Assembly (NCBI GenBank): GCA_963810055.1
Contig: CAWEME010000003.1
Coordinates: 41,504 to 105,503 of the forward strand
Source of the DNA: REEB95 sp963810055
Lineage (GTDB): Bacteria > Pseudomonadota > Alphaproteobacteria > ATCC43930 > CGMCC-115725
Reading direction: 5' to 3'
Length of the DNA stretch: 64,000 nucleotides
A model generated the notes under the pieces. It searched no databases, had not been told where the DNA came from, and worked only from the letters and a program-made list of their open reading frames with translations. Position 1 is the stretch's first letter. Each line of letters opens with the position of its first letter. The translations under genes were made by a program, and so were the position numbers. This document shows, piece by piece, positions 20,213 to 28,506 of this stretch.

Positions 20213-22186
20213 ATGACCGCCGATCGCAGCAACGCCGACATCCAGGCCGCCGCGGCCGAGGCCTTGCGGCTGGGCCGCATCGCCGAGGCCGAGACGCTGT
20301 TGACGTCCGCGCTGGCAGCCTCGCCGGATGCGCCTGAATTGCTGTTCCTCTACGGCACCCTGCTCGCCCGCACCGGAAAGCTCGACCAAGCTGTCGTCAC
20401 CTTCGAGCGCGCGCGCGCGGGAATGCCCGACAATGTCACGCTGCTCAACAATCTCGGCACCGTGCTCCGGCAATTGGGCCGTCATGCCGAGGCGGTGACC
20501 CATCTGCGCCACGCCCTGGTCTTGATTCCCAAATCCGCCGACACGCTGGCCAATATCGGCCAGGCGCTGAAGGCGCTCGGCCGCGCGGACCAGGCGGCGG
20601 AATGCGCCGATCTTGCCTTGAAGCTCAATCCCGACCACGCCGAGTCGTTGCACCTTGCGGGATCGGTGCTGATCGAGCAGGGCCAAGCCAAAGCGGCCGC
20701 AGAATATTTCACCCGCGCCGCCCAGCTTGCGCCCGATCGGCCGGTCTACCGCATCAGCCTCGGCCTGGCGTTGCTGACTTTGGGCGATTTGCCCGCCGGC
20801 AGCGCCGCCTATGAATGGCGCTGGCACGGGCCGATGCGCCTGCCCAATCTCCCGGCGCCGCTGTGGGACGGCAAACCGCTCGGCCAAGAAGCCACCCTGT
20901 TGCTCTGGACCGAGGAGAGCCTGTCCGAGCTGATCCAGTTCATCCGCTTCGCGCCCGATCTTCACCGTTACGCCGGCCGTATCGTGCTATGCGCGCCGGC
21001 GCCGCTCGTTAGCCTGCTGGAATCCGCCCCGGGCATCGATCGGGTGATCGCTATTGGCGAAGCCCTGCCCGTCTTTGCCGCGCATGTGCCGCTGACCAGC
21101 TTGATCCAGCGCCTGGGTGTCACCTCCGACACCATTCCCAACGGCATTCCCTATCTTGCCGTCGAGGCGGCGCGCGCGACGGCGTTCGCCCCCGCTCTCG
21201 CGGGCCCTGGCTTCAAGATCGGGCTTGCCTGGAGCGGCGACCGGCCGGGTCCGGCGCTCAACGATCTTGCGCCGCTCCTCGACATCCCCAATCTGCGCTT
21301 CTTCGCGCTCGATGCCGATACATCCGCGATCGCGGCCGGCCCCTTTGCCGGACGCGTCACCGATCTTTCCTCCTGCCTGCTCGATTATGCCGATGCCGCC
21401 GCGGCGATCTCCCAACTGGATCTGGTGATATCGGTTGACGGCCCGATCGCGCATCTGGCCGGAGCGCTCGGCCGCCCCGCCTGGGTGATGCTGCCGAATT
21501 TCGCGCATTGGCGCTGGATGACCGGACGCACCGACACACCGTGGTATCCCTCGCTGCTGCTGTACCGGCAGAAGGGCAAGGATTGGAACGAAACCGTGCG
21601 CGAGATCGCCGACGGGTTGGCGATCTACGGCGCATCGGCAAGCTTGGCGCCGCATGAGCCCGGGAATTCACGCGCCCCGGCTACGGCCCCTGCCCCCATC
21701 GTCGATCCGGCGCGGGCATCCGCTTATGCGCCCTATTTCCAAGGCGAGGGGCTGAAAGTGGGCCTGGCGCTCGACGCACACGGACAATCGTACAATCCGG
21801 CGCCCGCTCTGGCTTCGCTCGCGCCGCTGCTCGGCGTGCCGGGCCTGCGCTTCTATGCTCTCAACGCCGAAACCGCGGTGCAGATCGGACATGGACCTTT
21901 CGCCGGCTGGATGGCCGATCTCTCCATGGCCGAGACCGATCCCGCCGATGCGGGCGCCATTCTGTCCCAGCTCGATCTGGTGATCGGCGGCGCCAACGCA
22001 ACGGCGCTCAACGCCGCCGCGCTCGAGGTTCCGGCCTGGGTGTTGCAGCCGGTGGAAGAGCCGCCGATTTCCCTTCCGAATACTCTGGTATTCAAACAGG
22101 GGCACGAAGGCGATTGGTCATCGGTGATCGAACAACTCGTCTTTGCCCTCCAAATCGCCACCGCGCCCGAACACGTCCACGCCTGA
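20213..22186 (+). CDS. TPR protein with duplicated glycosyltransferase-like C-terminal domain
   Basis: 657 residues without a signal peptide. The N-terminal ~210 residues are TPR units (AEAETLLTSALAASPDAPEL, TFERARAGMPDNVTLLNNLG, LRHALVLIPKSADTLANIGQ). Residues about 325-475 form a Rossmann-like unit of the type found in TPR/glycosyltransferase proteins: FKIGLAWSGD, FAGRVTDLSSCLLDYADAAA, LVISVDGPIAHLAGALG, PAWVMLPNFAHWRWM. A second, shorter copy follows from about 520 (LKVGLALDAH, FAGWMADLSMAE, LDLVIGGANATALNAAALEVPAWVLQ). No acceptor or donor specificity can be read. A GC-rich hairpin follows the stop. Confidence 0.8.
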   Translation: MTADRSNADIQAAAAEALRLGRIAEAETLLTSALAASPDAPELLFLYGTLLARTGKLDQAVVTFERARAGMPDNVTLLNNLGTVLRQLGRHAEAVTHLRHALVLIPKSADTLANIGQALKALGRADQAAECADLALKLNPDHAESLHLAGSVLIEQGQAKAAAEYFTRAAQLAPDRPVYRISLGLALLTLGDLPAGSAAYEWRWHGPMRLPNLPAPLWDGKPLGQEATLLLWTEESLSELIQFIRFAPDLHRYAGRIVLCAPAPLVSLLESAPGIDRVIAIGEALPVFAAHVPLTSLIQRLGVTSDTIPNGIPYLAVEAARATAFAPALAGPGFKIGLAWSGDRPGPALNDLAPLLDIPNLRFFALDADTSAIAAGPFAGRVTDLSSCLLDYADAAAAISQLDLVISVDGPIAHLAGALGRPAWVMLPNFAHWRWMTGRTDTPWYPSLLLYRQKGKDWNETVREIADGLAIYGASASLAPHEPGNSRAPATAPAPIVDPARASAYAPYFQGEGLKVGLALDAHGQSYNPAPALASLAPLLGVPGLRFYALNAETAVQIGHGPFAGWMADLSMAETDPADAGAILSQLDLVIGGANATALNAAALEVPAWVLQPVEEPPISLPNTLVFKQGHEGDWSSVIEQLVFALQIATAPEHVHA

Positions 22187-22202
22187 ACCGGATCGGGGTT
22201 TA

Positions 22203-22232
22203 GCGGCGCTGCCGAAGCGCCGCGGGCGTTTT
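22203..22232 (+). terminator. Rho-independent terminator candidate
   Basis: GCGGCGCT (22203-22210) pairs perfectly with AGCGCCGC (22216-22223) around GCCGA, then GGGCGTTTTGC follows. It sits 16 bases after the TPR gene and 26 before the end of the convergent gene. The T-run is short, so efficiency is uncertain. Confidence 0.55.
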
Positions 22233-22257
22233 GCGGCGCGTCCGGCGCTATTCGGGG

Positions 22258-22647
22258 CTAGGGATGTGCGGCGTGCCAGATGCCGTTGACGCCGTCGCCG
22301 GTGGTGTCGCCGGGCTTCTCATCCTTACCCCAGCCATAAAGCGGCTTGCCCTTGTAGGCCCACTGCTTCGTGCCGTCGTCGCGGGTGACGATCGACCAAT
22401 CACCCATGGGCTTGGCGTTGGCGGGCACCATCAAGGGCGGCCAGTTGTTGGCACAAGTGCCGTTACAATTCGACTTGCCGGGCTGGTCTTTGTCGAAGGT
22501 GTAGAGCGTCATTTTCTTATTGTCGGTAAGGACTTTGCCGAGTTTGGAATCCCCGGTCATAGCCGGCATCGTCATGTCGTCGGCGCGGGCTGCGGCTACG
22601 CCCAGGGTGATCATCGCGGCCGCGGCAATCAGGAAGGGAAAGCGCAT
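22258..22647 (-). CDS. Secreted repeat protein, COG4315 family
   Basis: 129 residues. The signal peptide (MRFPFLIAAAAMITLGVAAA, cleavage near ARADD) is followed by two copies of the family motif, MTLYTFDKDQPGKSNCNGTC with NNWPPL and QWAYKGKPLYGWGKDEKPGD. The family is periplasmic or lipoprotein-like with a conserved Yx(FWY)xxD motif; its function is not established. A single Cys pair (NCNGTC) may form a disulfide. GAGGAGA lies just upstream of the ATG. It diverges from the Fur-box gene at 22831. Confidence 0.9.
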   Translation of the reverse strand: MRFPFLIAAAAMITLGVAAARADDMTMPAMTGDSKLGKVLTDNKKMTLYTFDKDQPGKSNCNGTCANNWPPLMVPANAKPMGDWSIVTRDDGTKQWAYKGKPLYGWGKDEKPGDTTGDGVNGIWHAAHP

Positions 22648-22811
22648 GGATGTCTCCTCTATATGACCTTATGAGTAAAACTGCCCCGTTCTTGCCGGGC
22701 GAGCATCCTTACCACGCTAATTCATTCCCTTCGGCCGCCGCCATCAACCCACAAAGTTGTGATTGAAGGGCGGTTTCGCCGCATGCAGCCGCGCTTGTTA
22801 GCCTGAGCCCA

Positions 22812-22830
22812 ATTGCGATAGATTCGCAAT
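22812..22830. promoter_or_regulatory. Fur-like operator abutting the start codon at 22831
   Basis: ATTGCGATAGATTCGCAAT is an exact 19-base dyad (ATTGCGA, 5-base spacer, TCGCAAT). It closely matches the alphaproteobacterial Fur/Mur-type box TGCGAAT-N-ATTCGCA, apart from the spacer bases. It ends at the base before the ATG, so a bound regulator would block transcription start or early elongation. Binding by Fur is inferred from the motif and from the metal-linked cluster downstream. Confidence 0.6.
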
Positions 22831-23229
22831 ATGGGGAGGGGGACGCGCCAAATTCGTTTGGCGGCCGGCTGGTTTGGCTGCTTGGCCATGGCCGTGCAGG
22901 CATTGCTGCCGTTACTGCTCGCCGCCGAGATCCGGATGGCGAATGCGGGCGAGATACCGATTTGCACTGCAGCCGGACTCAAACAAGCCGCCGACCCGGC
23001 CACCGATCGCCAGAATCCATCGCCCATCCGTCATCACGGCGGCATGGCCACCTGCCCGATCTGCCAGGCGGTGGCATGCGGCCAAGCTTTCACCGACACC
23101 GCGGCATCGCCGTCGTTGTCCGCGCCCCAAAGCTATGAAACGGCGGATGCGTTCGCGCCGGCAGTGCCTCGTCTTCAGGCCTTTTATTATTCTTCTTATC
23201 GCGCGCGCGCTCCGCCGCTGAACGTTTGA
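22831..23229 (+). CDS. DUF2946-like small envelope protein
   Basis: 132 residues: an N-terminal hydrophobic segment (about 10-32), a His/Met-containing middle (HHGGMATCPICQ) with a CPICQAVAC Cys cluster, and a Tyr-rich C-terminus ending in YRARAPP. This order is that of DUF2946 proteins, often found in metal-handling clusters. The CxxC plus neighbouring His residues could bind a metal; this is inference. The start codon is directly adjacent to a 19-base dyad. The next gene begins about 100 bases downstream. Confidence 0.7.
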   Translation: MGRGTRQIRLAAGWFGCLAMAVQALLPLLLAAEIRMANAGEIPICTAAGLKQAADPATDRQNPSPIRHHGGMATCPICQAVACGQAFTDTAASPSLSAPQSYETADAFAPAVPRLQAFYYSSYRARAPPLNV

Positions 23230-23327
23230 TCAATCCATCCGGCCCGGACACGACCGCCGTCTAGACGCGGAAGTCGGTCCGTTCCTGGACAGGCAAAATC
23301 GATCAAATCCGCTCATGCGAGGACATA

Positions 23328-24380
23328 ATGTATCCATCATTCATTCAACGCAGCCTGCGCGCATTGTTACGCGGCGGCGCCATGACCCCGCTCTTGCTGT
23401 CCCCTCTCGCGTTTTCCGTGGGACTAGCGCCGGGCCAAGCCTTGGCTTGCGCCTGCGGCTGCGGCATCTTCAACGCCGGCCCCACCTCATTGATGCCGAC
23501 CGATTCCGATTCCGGCTACTCGGTCTGGTTCCGCTACAGCTACATGAACCAGGATCATAACTGGGAGGGCAGCGCCAAGGCGCCCAACTCGGACAATGGC
23601 GACAAACATATCGAGACCAATTTCTACACGATCGGCGGCGAAGACATGATCAACCGCGACTGGACGGTCATGGCCGAATTGCCGGTTTTTAATCGCCAGC
23701 TCACCACGACCGACGCGAACGGCAACATAGCCGGGCCGGCCGGCACTGTTTATAACGCCAAGATGACCGCTCTCGGTGATGCAAAAATTATGGGCGTCTA
23801 CACCGGGATCTCGCCGGACATGTCGAATGGGTTGAGCTTCGGCGTCAAATTGCCCACGGGCAATTATGCCGGCCCGACAGGTCCACTCGGCGGTCCGCAG
23901 TTCGACCCCGATAGCTTGCCCGGCACCGGCAGCACCGATCTCATGTTCGGGGGTTACCATGTCGGTGGGTTGAATGCCGACGGCTCGCTTTCCTATTACG
24001 TGCAGGCGACATATCAGTTTGCGGTCTGGACCCTGGACAGATATTACCGGCCCGGCAATGAGATCGATGGCTCGGCTGGATTGATCTATAATTTCGGATC
24101 GTTCGGGCGGATCAGCAAAGTGGCGCCGGTCCTGTCGCTGCTCACCAGCGTTCGCAATCACGACAACGGCGCCAATTCCGATCCGTTGAACTCGGGCTAC
24201 CAGCGGCTGATGATCGCCCCTGGCATTGAAATGGCGATCGACAAAGTGAATCTTTACGCCGATATCGAGATTCCGATCTATCAATACACCAATTCCGCCC
24301 AGAACATCGGCCTCGAGGGAACCTCGGGACAATTGGTGGCGCCTTTTGCCGTGAAAGTACAGCTCGGGTATTCTTTCTAG
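23328..24380 (+). CDS. Outer-membrane beta-barrel-like protein with CACGCG motif
   Basis: 350 residues. A long signal region ends near GQALACACGCGIF, a Cys-rich motif at the predicted mature N-terminus that is typical of a transporter-like family found with metal-resistance genes. The rest alternates polar and aromatic residues as in barrel strands (GYSVWFRYSYMNQ, LSYYVQATYQFAVW, VNLYADIEIPIYQY) and ends in the barrel-type terminal phenylalanine VKVQLGYSF. A TlpA-like thioredoxin follows after 29 bases. The substrate is unknown. Confidence 0.78.
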   Translation: MYPSFIQRSLRALLRGGAMTPLLLSPLAFSVGLAPGQALACACGCGIFNAGPTSLMPTDSDSGYSVWFRYSYMNQDHNWEGSAKAPNSDNGDKHIETNFYTIGGEDMINRDWTVMAELPVFNRQLTTTDANGNIAGPAGTVYNAKMTALGDAKIMGVYTGISPDMSNGLSFGVKLPTGNYAGPTGPLGGPQFDPDSLPGTGSTDLMFGGYHVGGLNADGSLSYYVQATYQFAVWTLDRYYRPGNEIDGSAGLIYNFGSFGRISKVAPVLSLLTSVRNHDNGANSDPLNSGYQRLMIAPGIEMAIDKVNLYADIEIPIYQYTNSAQNIGLEGTSGQLVAPFAVKVQLGYSF

Positions 24381-24409
24381 CGGCTCGTGCCAATGGAAAG
24401 CGTTCGAAT

Positions 24410-24928
24410 ATGTCGACAATCCGCATTGCCTTGATTTTGGCCTGTACACTTGTGGCTCTCGCCGGTCCCGCCGTCGCCGCGCCCGCGGTCGGGGAGCCGG
24501 CGCCCGCCCTGATCGCGACGGAAATCGACAACACAAGGTTCGATCTGGCCGCATTCCGCGGCAAGGTCGTGATCGTCAATTTCTGGGCGACCTGGTGCCC
24601 GCCCTGCCGCGAAGAGATGCCGGCGATCGACGCCTTCTACGTCCGGTTCCACGCCCGCGGCGTCGCGGTGATCGGGATCAGCGTCGATCGCAGCCGCGAC
24701 CGCGACGACGTCGTCAAAGTGGCGCAGACGGTGCACTATCCCGTCGCGATCTTGGCCGACGCGAAAACGAACGATTTCGGCAAGCCGGCCGTTCTGCCCG
24801 TGACCTATATCGTCGATGCGGCGGGAATCGTACGTGCCGTCATGACGCCGGACAAGGTCCCGGTCACCGAGGACGCGCTCGAACGGGCTGTAACGCCGCT
24901 CCTGCCCGGCAACCGTTCTAACCCTTGA
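24410..24928 (+). CDS. TlpA-like periplasmic thioredoxin-fold protein
   Basis: 172 residues. A signal peptide (cleavage near AVAAPAVG) is followed by a thioredoxin fold with WATWCPPCREEMPAID as the redox CxxC site and AVLPVTYIVDAAGIV with the cis-Pro. TlpA/ResA relatives reduce disulfides in the periplasm for cytochrome c, copper or iron centre assembly. In this cluster it may keep metal-site Cys of the neighbours (for example CACGCG) reduced, which is inference. Confidence 0.9.
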   Translation: MSTIRIALILACTLVALAGPAVAAPAVGEPAPALIATEIDNTRFDLAAFRGKVVIVNFWATWCPPCREEMPAIDAFYVRFHARGVAVIGISVDRSRDRDDVVKVAQTVHYPVAILADAKTNDFGKPAVLPVTYIVDAAGIVRAVMTPDKVPVTEDALERAVTPLLPGNRSNP

Positions 24929-24949
24929 GAAGGTTTCTCGCCGTGAAAA

Positions 24950-25043
24950 GCTTGATTCCTCCGCTCGTTACCCCTGGCACGTGATCTCGGTCGATACCCA
25001 TGCCATCGAGGGCGATTTCGGCTACAAGGTGACGGAGCAGTGA
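24950..25043 (+). pseudogene. Remnant of the C-terminus of a CopC-like protein
   Basis: Reading to the TGA at 25041, the end is RYPWHVISVDTHAIEGDFGY followed by KVTEQ. This matches the end of the CopC periplasmic copper-carrier domain (RVSW.VVS.D.H...G.F.F.V). Only about 26 residues of the ~100-residue domain remain, and no suitable start precedes them. I read it as a deletion scar. It sits between the TlpA-like gene and a gene with its own strong ribosome site, inside a metal-related cluster. Confidence 0.6.
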
Positions 25044-25094
25044 TGAAGATTTGCCTACCATTCAACATCGACAATGCAGCAAGGAGGAAACGTC

Positions 25095-25610
25095 ATGAAC
25101 CCGACATTTCGTTTGCTGACTGCCACAATCTTTGCTGTCGCCATGCTTTCCGCACTGGATGCCCGGGCTGCCGACATCAAGATGACGCATAGGACGGGCG
25201 CCTACCGCGTCGAGCTCAATGTCTTGAACGCCGAGCCCTTCGGCACGCCCATGAACACGGGCGGCATGTCGGGCATGGGCCAAGGCGCTGTCATGGTGGC
25301 CAAGGGCGGCGCCGCGCCGGTGCCTCCGGACGCACCGTCGCATCCCAATCACCATCTCGTCGTCCATGTGCATGACGCGGCTTCCGGCAAGGTCATAACC
25401 AATGCCGCCGTCACCATCAGCTTCACGCCGAAGGACGCCAGCGGCAAGGATTCCGGCCCGGCGACACAAGTGCCGGTGGTGGTGATGGAGGTTTCGGGCA
25501 AGGGGGCGGCCTCGACCCATTACGGCAACAATGTCACCATGCCGGCCGGCGCTTATCGTGTGGATGTGACCGTGAACGGCGCCGCCACCAGCTTCCAAAT
25601 CAAGGAGTGA
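25095..25610 (+). CDS. Periplasmic protein resembling the P19/Tp34 iron-transport family
   Basis: 171 residues with a signal peptide (cleavage near ARAADI). The body holds His-rich beta strands: PSHPNHHLVVHVHD, ITNAAVTISFTPKD, VVVMEVSGKGAASTHYGNNV and AGAYRVDVTVNG. The order HLxxxxH, TISFT, HYGxNxxM and Y.V.. is that of P19/Tp34-type proteins, which bind copper and help iron uptake, but similarity is partial. The ATG at 25095 follows AAGGAGG at 7 bases. The Fur-like box at the head of the cluster fits an iron role; a copper role is the main alternative given the CopC remnant just upstream. Confidence 0.55.
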   Translation: MNPTFRLLTATIFAVAMLSALDARAADIKMTHRTGAYRVELNVLNAEPFGTPMNTGGMSGMGQGAVMVAKGGAAPVPPDAPSHPNHHLVVHVHDAASGKVITNAAVTISFTPKDASGKDSGPATQVPVVVMEVSGKGAASTHYGNNVTMPAGAYRVDVTVNGAATSFQIKE

Positions 25611-25741
25611 CATTCGACCCGTAGAGAAACCGGCCATATCTTCTTAGCGGCGACGTCACGACCGTGATCGTGCCGCTCGGCGCGCGACAGACTATCGCGC
25701 TCCAAGCACGTCAATATGACGCCCTCATCCGTACGAACCGG

Positions 25742-26275
25742 TCAGCCGCTTTTCTTGGGCGCATGGCGCGGCTGATGCTTGAACACGCTGTCGGCGATCT
25801 TCTTCTGCGCGTCCGACATCGAGGCGTAAAGCGTCTCGAAAGCCGGTACCAGCTTGTTCAGGCCGTCGAGATTGGCCTGAGTGATCGCCTGATAGGAATG
25901 GAGATCCTCGACCGCGGTCATGGTCTTGACGTTCTGCGCGCGCTGCTGGAAGAGCTTTTGCATCTGGTTGTCGCTGTCGCGCATCGCCTGGGCGACGGCG
26001 GCCCATTGGCTTTCCTGGGCCGGGGTGATCTTAAGCTGATCGTGCAGCGACTTGATGTGGGCTTCGATCCAGTCGGCCGGCGCAGGCTTGTTCATCGAAG
26101 ACGGCGGCGGCGCGTTGGGCGGCGCCGGGGTTGCCCCGGGAGGCGGCGCCTGGCCCGCCTGGGCGAGTTGTATGTCCGCCTGAGCGGGGACGGCGAATGA
26201 AACGGTGCCCGAAATCAACGCGGTCATCATCGCCACGGTTAGGATGCCACCGCATCGCTTGGTCAAATGGATCAT
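25742..26275 (-). CDS. Spy/CpxP-like periplasmic protein with LTxxQ motif
   Basis: 177 residues: signal peptide (hydrophobic 10-30, cleavage near PAQADI), Pro-rich linker (QAPPPGATPAPPNAPPPSS), then a helical region with LHDQLKITPAQESQWAAVAQ, the LTxxQ-type motif of Spy/CpxP proteins, and a second helix pair DAQKKIADSVF. Family members are envelope chaperones or sensors of misfolding. It lies tail to tail with the metal cluster, 131 bases away, and no partner kinase is adjacent. Confidence 0.85.
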   Translation of the reverse strand: MIHLTKRCGGILTVAMMTALISGTVSFAVPAQADIQLAQAGQAPPPGATPAPPNAPPPSSMNKPAPADWIEAHIKSLHDQLKITPAQESQWAAVAQAMRDSDNQMQKLFQQRAQNVKTMTAVEDLHSYQAITQANLDGLNKLVPAFETLYASMSDAQKKIADSVFKHQPRHAPKKSG

Positions 26276-26563
26276 GATTTGCCTCTGTGGTTGTGATTAT
26301 GCCTGAAACTTTTAGTCACCGCCGGAATCAAGGTCCGTGGTTGCGGACTGGACAATGGGTTATAGGCACCCGAATCCGTATCCGTTCCATCCCATCCTGC
26401 CTTAATGGCTCTTATTATGGCATGGGGCGGCAAAACCGCCCGTGTTCCGGCCACATTTCTTCGTTGCGCCGTTTGAACGACGAAGCAAGGAGGCTGTGAC
26501 GAATGCCTTCGCCCAATGGCTGCGCCAACATGATCGATCCGGATACGCTCTCCGGCTCCTAGG

Positions 26564-27301
26564 CTACTTGCCGAACAATCCCTTGATCCCGCTGGTGATG
26601 CCGCCGGTGGCGCCGGTCACCGAAGAGCCGATCGACTGCATGAGTTGGCTGCTGCCGACCTTGGCCGCCTCGCTGGTGATGGCGCCGAGCACGTCGTTGG
26701 CCACTTCGGCGGCGGTCGCGCCGTTGCTGCTCTTGCCGATATTCGTGAGATGGATGGTGGGCAGCGGCGCGTTGAGCGTCTTGCCTTGGAGCACCGTCGC
26801 GCTGATGCCGATCTGGCCGTCACGCACGTAGAGATCGTTGATGATCAGCTTGCGCTCCTGCCTGCCGCCCGCGGTCGGCGCGTTGCTGCTACCGCCGGCA
26901 TAAGCCTGGGTATTTTTTTGGATGGCGTCGAGATTGCTCCCGCCGGTATTGCCGACCTCGTAGGTCACTTGCGGCTTGTCGATGTCGATCTCCTTGATCA
27001 CGATCGGGCCGCTGCCGGTGACCGTGCTGGTGTCGAGCTTGAGAACGATCGAGCCGACGGTGATGGCGTGGGGGGTGGCGAAGCCCTTGGGATTGCCGAC
27101 GGTGAGGCCGAAAAGCCCGCCTTCGCCCGAAGTGATCGAGATCACGACCTTGTCGAGCGTGACCGAGGCCTGGGTCGCCTGCGAGCCGTATTTCTCGATC
27201 GCCGCCTTGACGTAGGCATCGAGATTGGAAAAGAGGTAATAGCCGACGCCGGCGATGATGATCAGCAGTACGACGACACCGATGCCGATTTTTTTCCACA
27301 T
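26564..27301 (-). CDS. AsmA-like membrane-anchored envelope protein
   Basis: 245 residues. One N-terminal membrane segment (KIGIGVVVLLIIIAGVGYYL) precedes an AsmA/DUF748-type domain: VTLDKVVISITSGEGGLFGL, NPKGFATPHAITVGSIVLKL, GPIVIKEIDIDKPQVTYE, RKLIINDLYVRDGQIGI. Such domains face the periplasm and belong to proteins linked to outer-membrane lipid transport or biogenesis. The C-terminus is Gly/Ser-rich (GSSVTGATGGITSGIKGL). I chose the ATG at 27301 because GGAGG lies 6 bases before it; an upstream ATG at 27313 lacks one. Confidence 0.8.
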   Translation of the reverse strand: MWKKIGIGVVVLLIIIAGVGYYLFSNLDAYVKAAIEKYGSQATQASVTLDKVVISITSGEGGLFGLTVGNPKGFATPHAITVGSIVLKLDTSTVTGSGPIVIKEIDIDKPQVTYEVGNTGGSNLDAIQKNTQAYAGGSSNAPTAGGRQERKLIINDLYVRDGQIGISATVLQGKTLNAPLPTIHLTNIGKSSNGATAAEVANDVLGAITSEAAKVGSSQLMQSIGSSVTGATGGITSGIKGLFGK

Positions 27302-27400
27302 GCCAGCCTCCATTCTTGGTTGAGGTGAAGTCTATCAGGGCTATATGGCGGCGCAATGACGGCGAATCGGGCCGCCATGCCCCGGGTCCGGCGGCGTCCC

Positions 27401-28267
27401 TCAACCTTCATGCGGAAAACCGTAAAGCACCGCCGGGTTATGAATCATGATCTTGTCCGCGGTTGCCGCCGCGGGCAAGGCCGCGAGAAATCCATCCACC
27501 ACGTCCTCGTAGCGAAAATCGCGATAGGGCACCGCCACGGCATCGCCGGTCTGCAACTCGTGCGGCGGCGTATGCGGTCAGTCGCTGCCCCAGACGCAGC
27601 GCTCCGCCGCCGCGGCCAGAATCGCGGCGAGCCAGGCCGGATCCGGTTTGATTGCCAGGGCGTCGTTCCCGCAGCGATAGGGCGCCGACAGCTTGACCCA
27701 GACATGCGGCAATCGCAGCAGCGCGAGCAGGCCTCTTCCCCCGTCACTATCCGGCGTGAATCCGGAATAAAGCCCGTAATGGTCGATCACCACCGGCACC
27801 GGCGAGCGGGCGAGATCGCCCGACGCTTCGAGCAGCATGGCAAGCGGCGCAATCACCTCGACGTGCCAGCCCTGTCCGCGCGCGAGCGCGGCATTCGTCG
27901 CGAATGCCGATGCGAGCGGCGGCGGCTTGTCGCCGGGCCGGGTGTAAAGATTGATGCGCAGGCCGCGCACGCCGCGCGCGTGGTAGTCGGCCATGAGTTC
28001 CGATGGAGCATTTTCCGGATCGAGCACTGCGACACCGCGGCCCTGCCCGCCCAGCGCATCCAGGCTTTCGAGCAAAAGCGTATTGTCGGTCCGGTAAAAG
28101 CTCGGCTGCACGATGACAAAGCGCGCGATGCCGCGCCGCGCCGCGAGACGTTGCAGCACGGCAAGATCGGCGATGCCCGCCGTATAAGGCCGATCCGCCG
28201 CCTGCTTGTAACGCGCCGGATCGCCGACGATGTGGACGTGGCTGTCGCAGCGCATCGGCTCGTTCAA
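27401..28267 (-). pseudogene. Amidohydrolase-2 family hydrolase with an in-frame stop
   Basis: TIM-barrel metal-dependent hydrolase of the LigI/PDC-hydrolase type, about 288 codons. It opens with RCDSHVHIVGDP (metal HxH) and has VIDHYG in the middle. After 229 codons the conserved GSDWPH motif reads GSD-stop-PH: TGA (27578-27580) stands where TGG for Trp is expected. The frame then continues cleanly through PHTPPHELQ to KIMIHNPAVLYGF, the normal family end. A point nonsense mutation or a G-to-A sequencing error explains it; the truncated product would lack part of the active site. Confidence 0.85.
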
Positions 28268-28506
28268 TCCTTGTTCAGCCGGAATGCCAGCGCCTCACCC
28301 AGTCGAGGAATTGAACGGCGAGCGGCTTAGCTTGGCGCGCCATCGGAAGAGTTAGGCTGCCCTCGCCCACTCTTTTCGTCAACCCGCTTCGCGCGGTCGG
28401 CCGGGCCGCGTGACCTTGGCCGAATTATTTGATATCACCGGGACGGATGGGCAGCCGGGCGGTTTTAAGGCGCCGGTTGGGGGAGACGATCTTTCGAGAA
28501 AGCGCC

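Noticed and set aside
27578..27580. TGA recoded as tryptophan or selenocysteine in the amidohydrolase
   Set aside because: TGA is a normal stop for many genes in the window, no selenocysteine-type element is evident, and the family residue is Trp.
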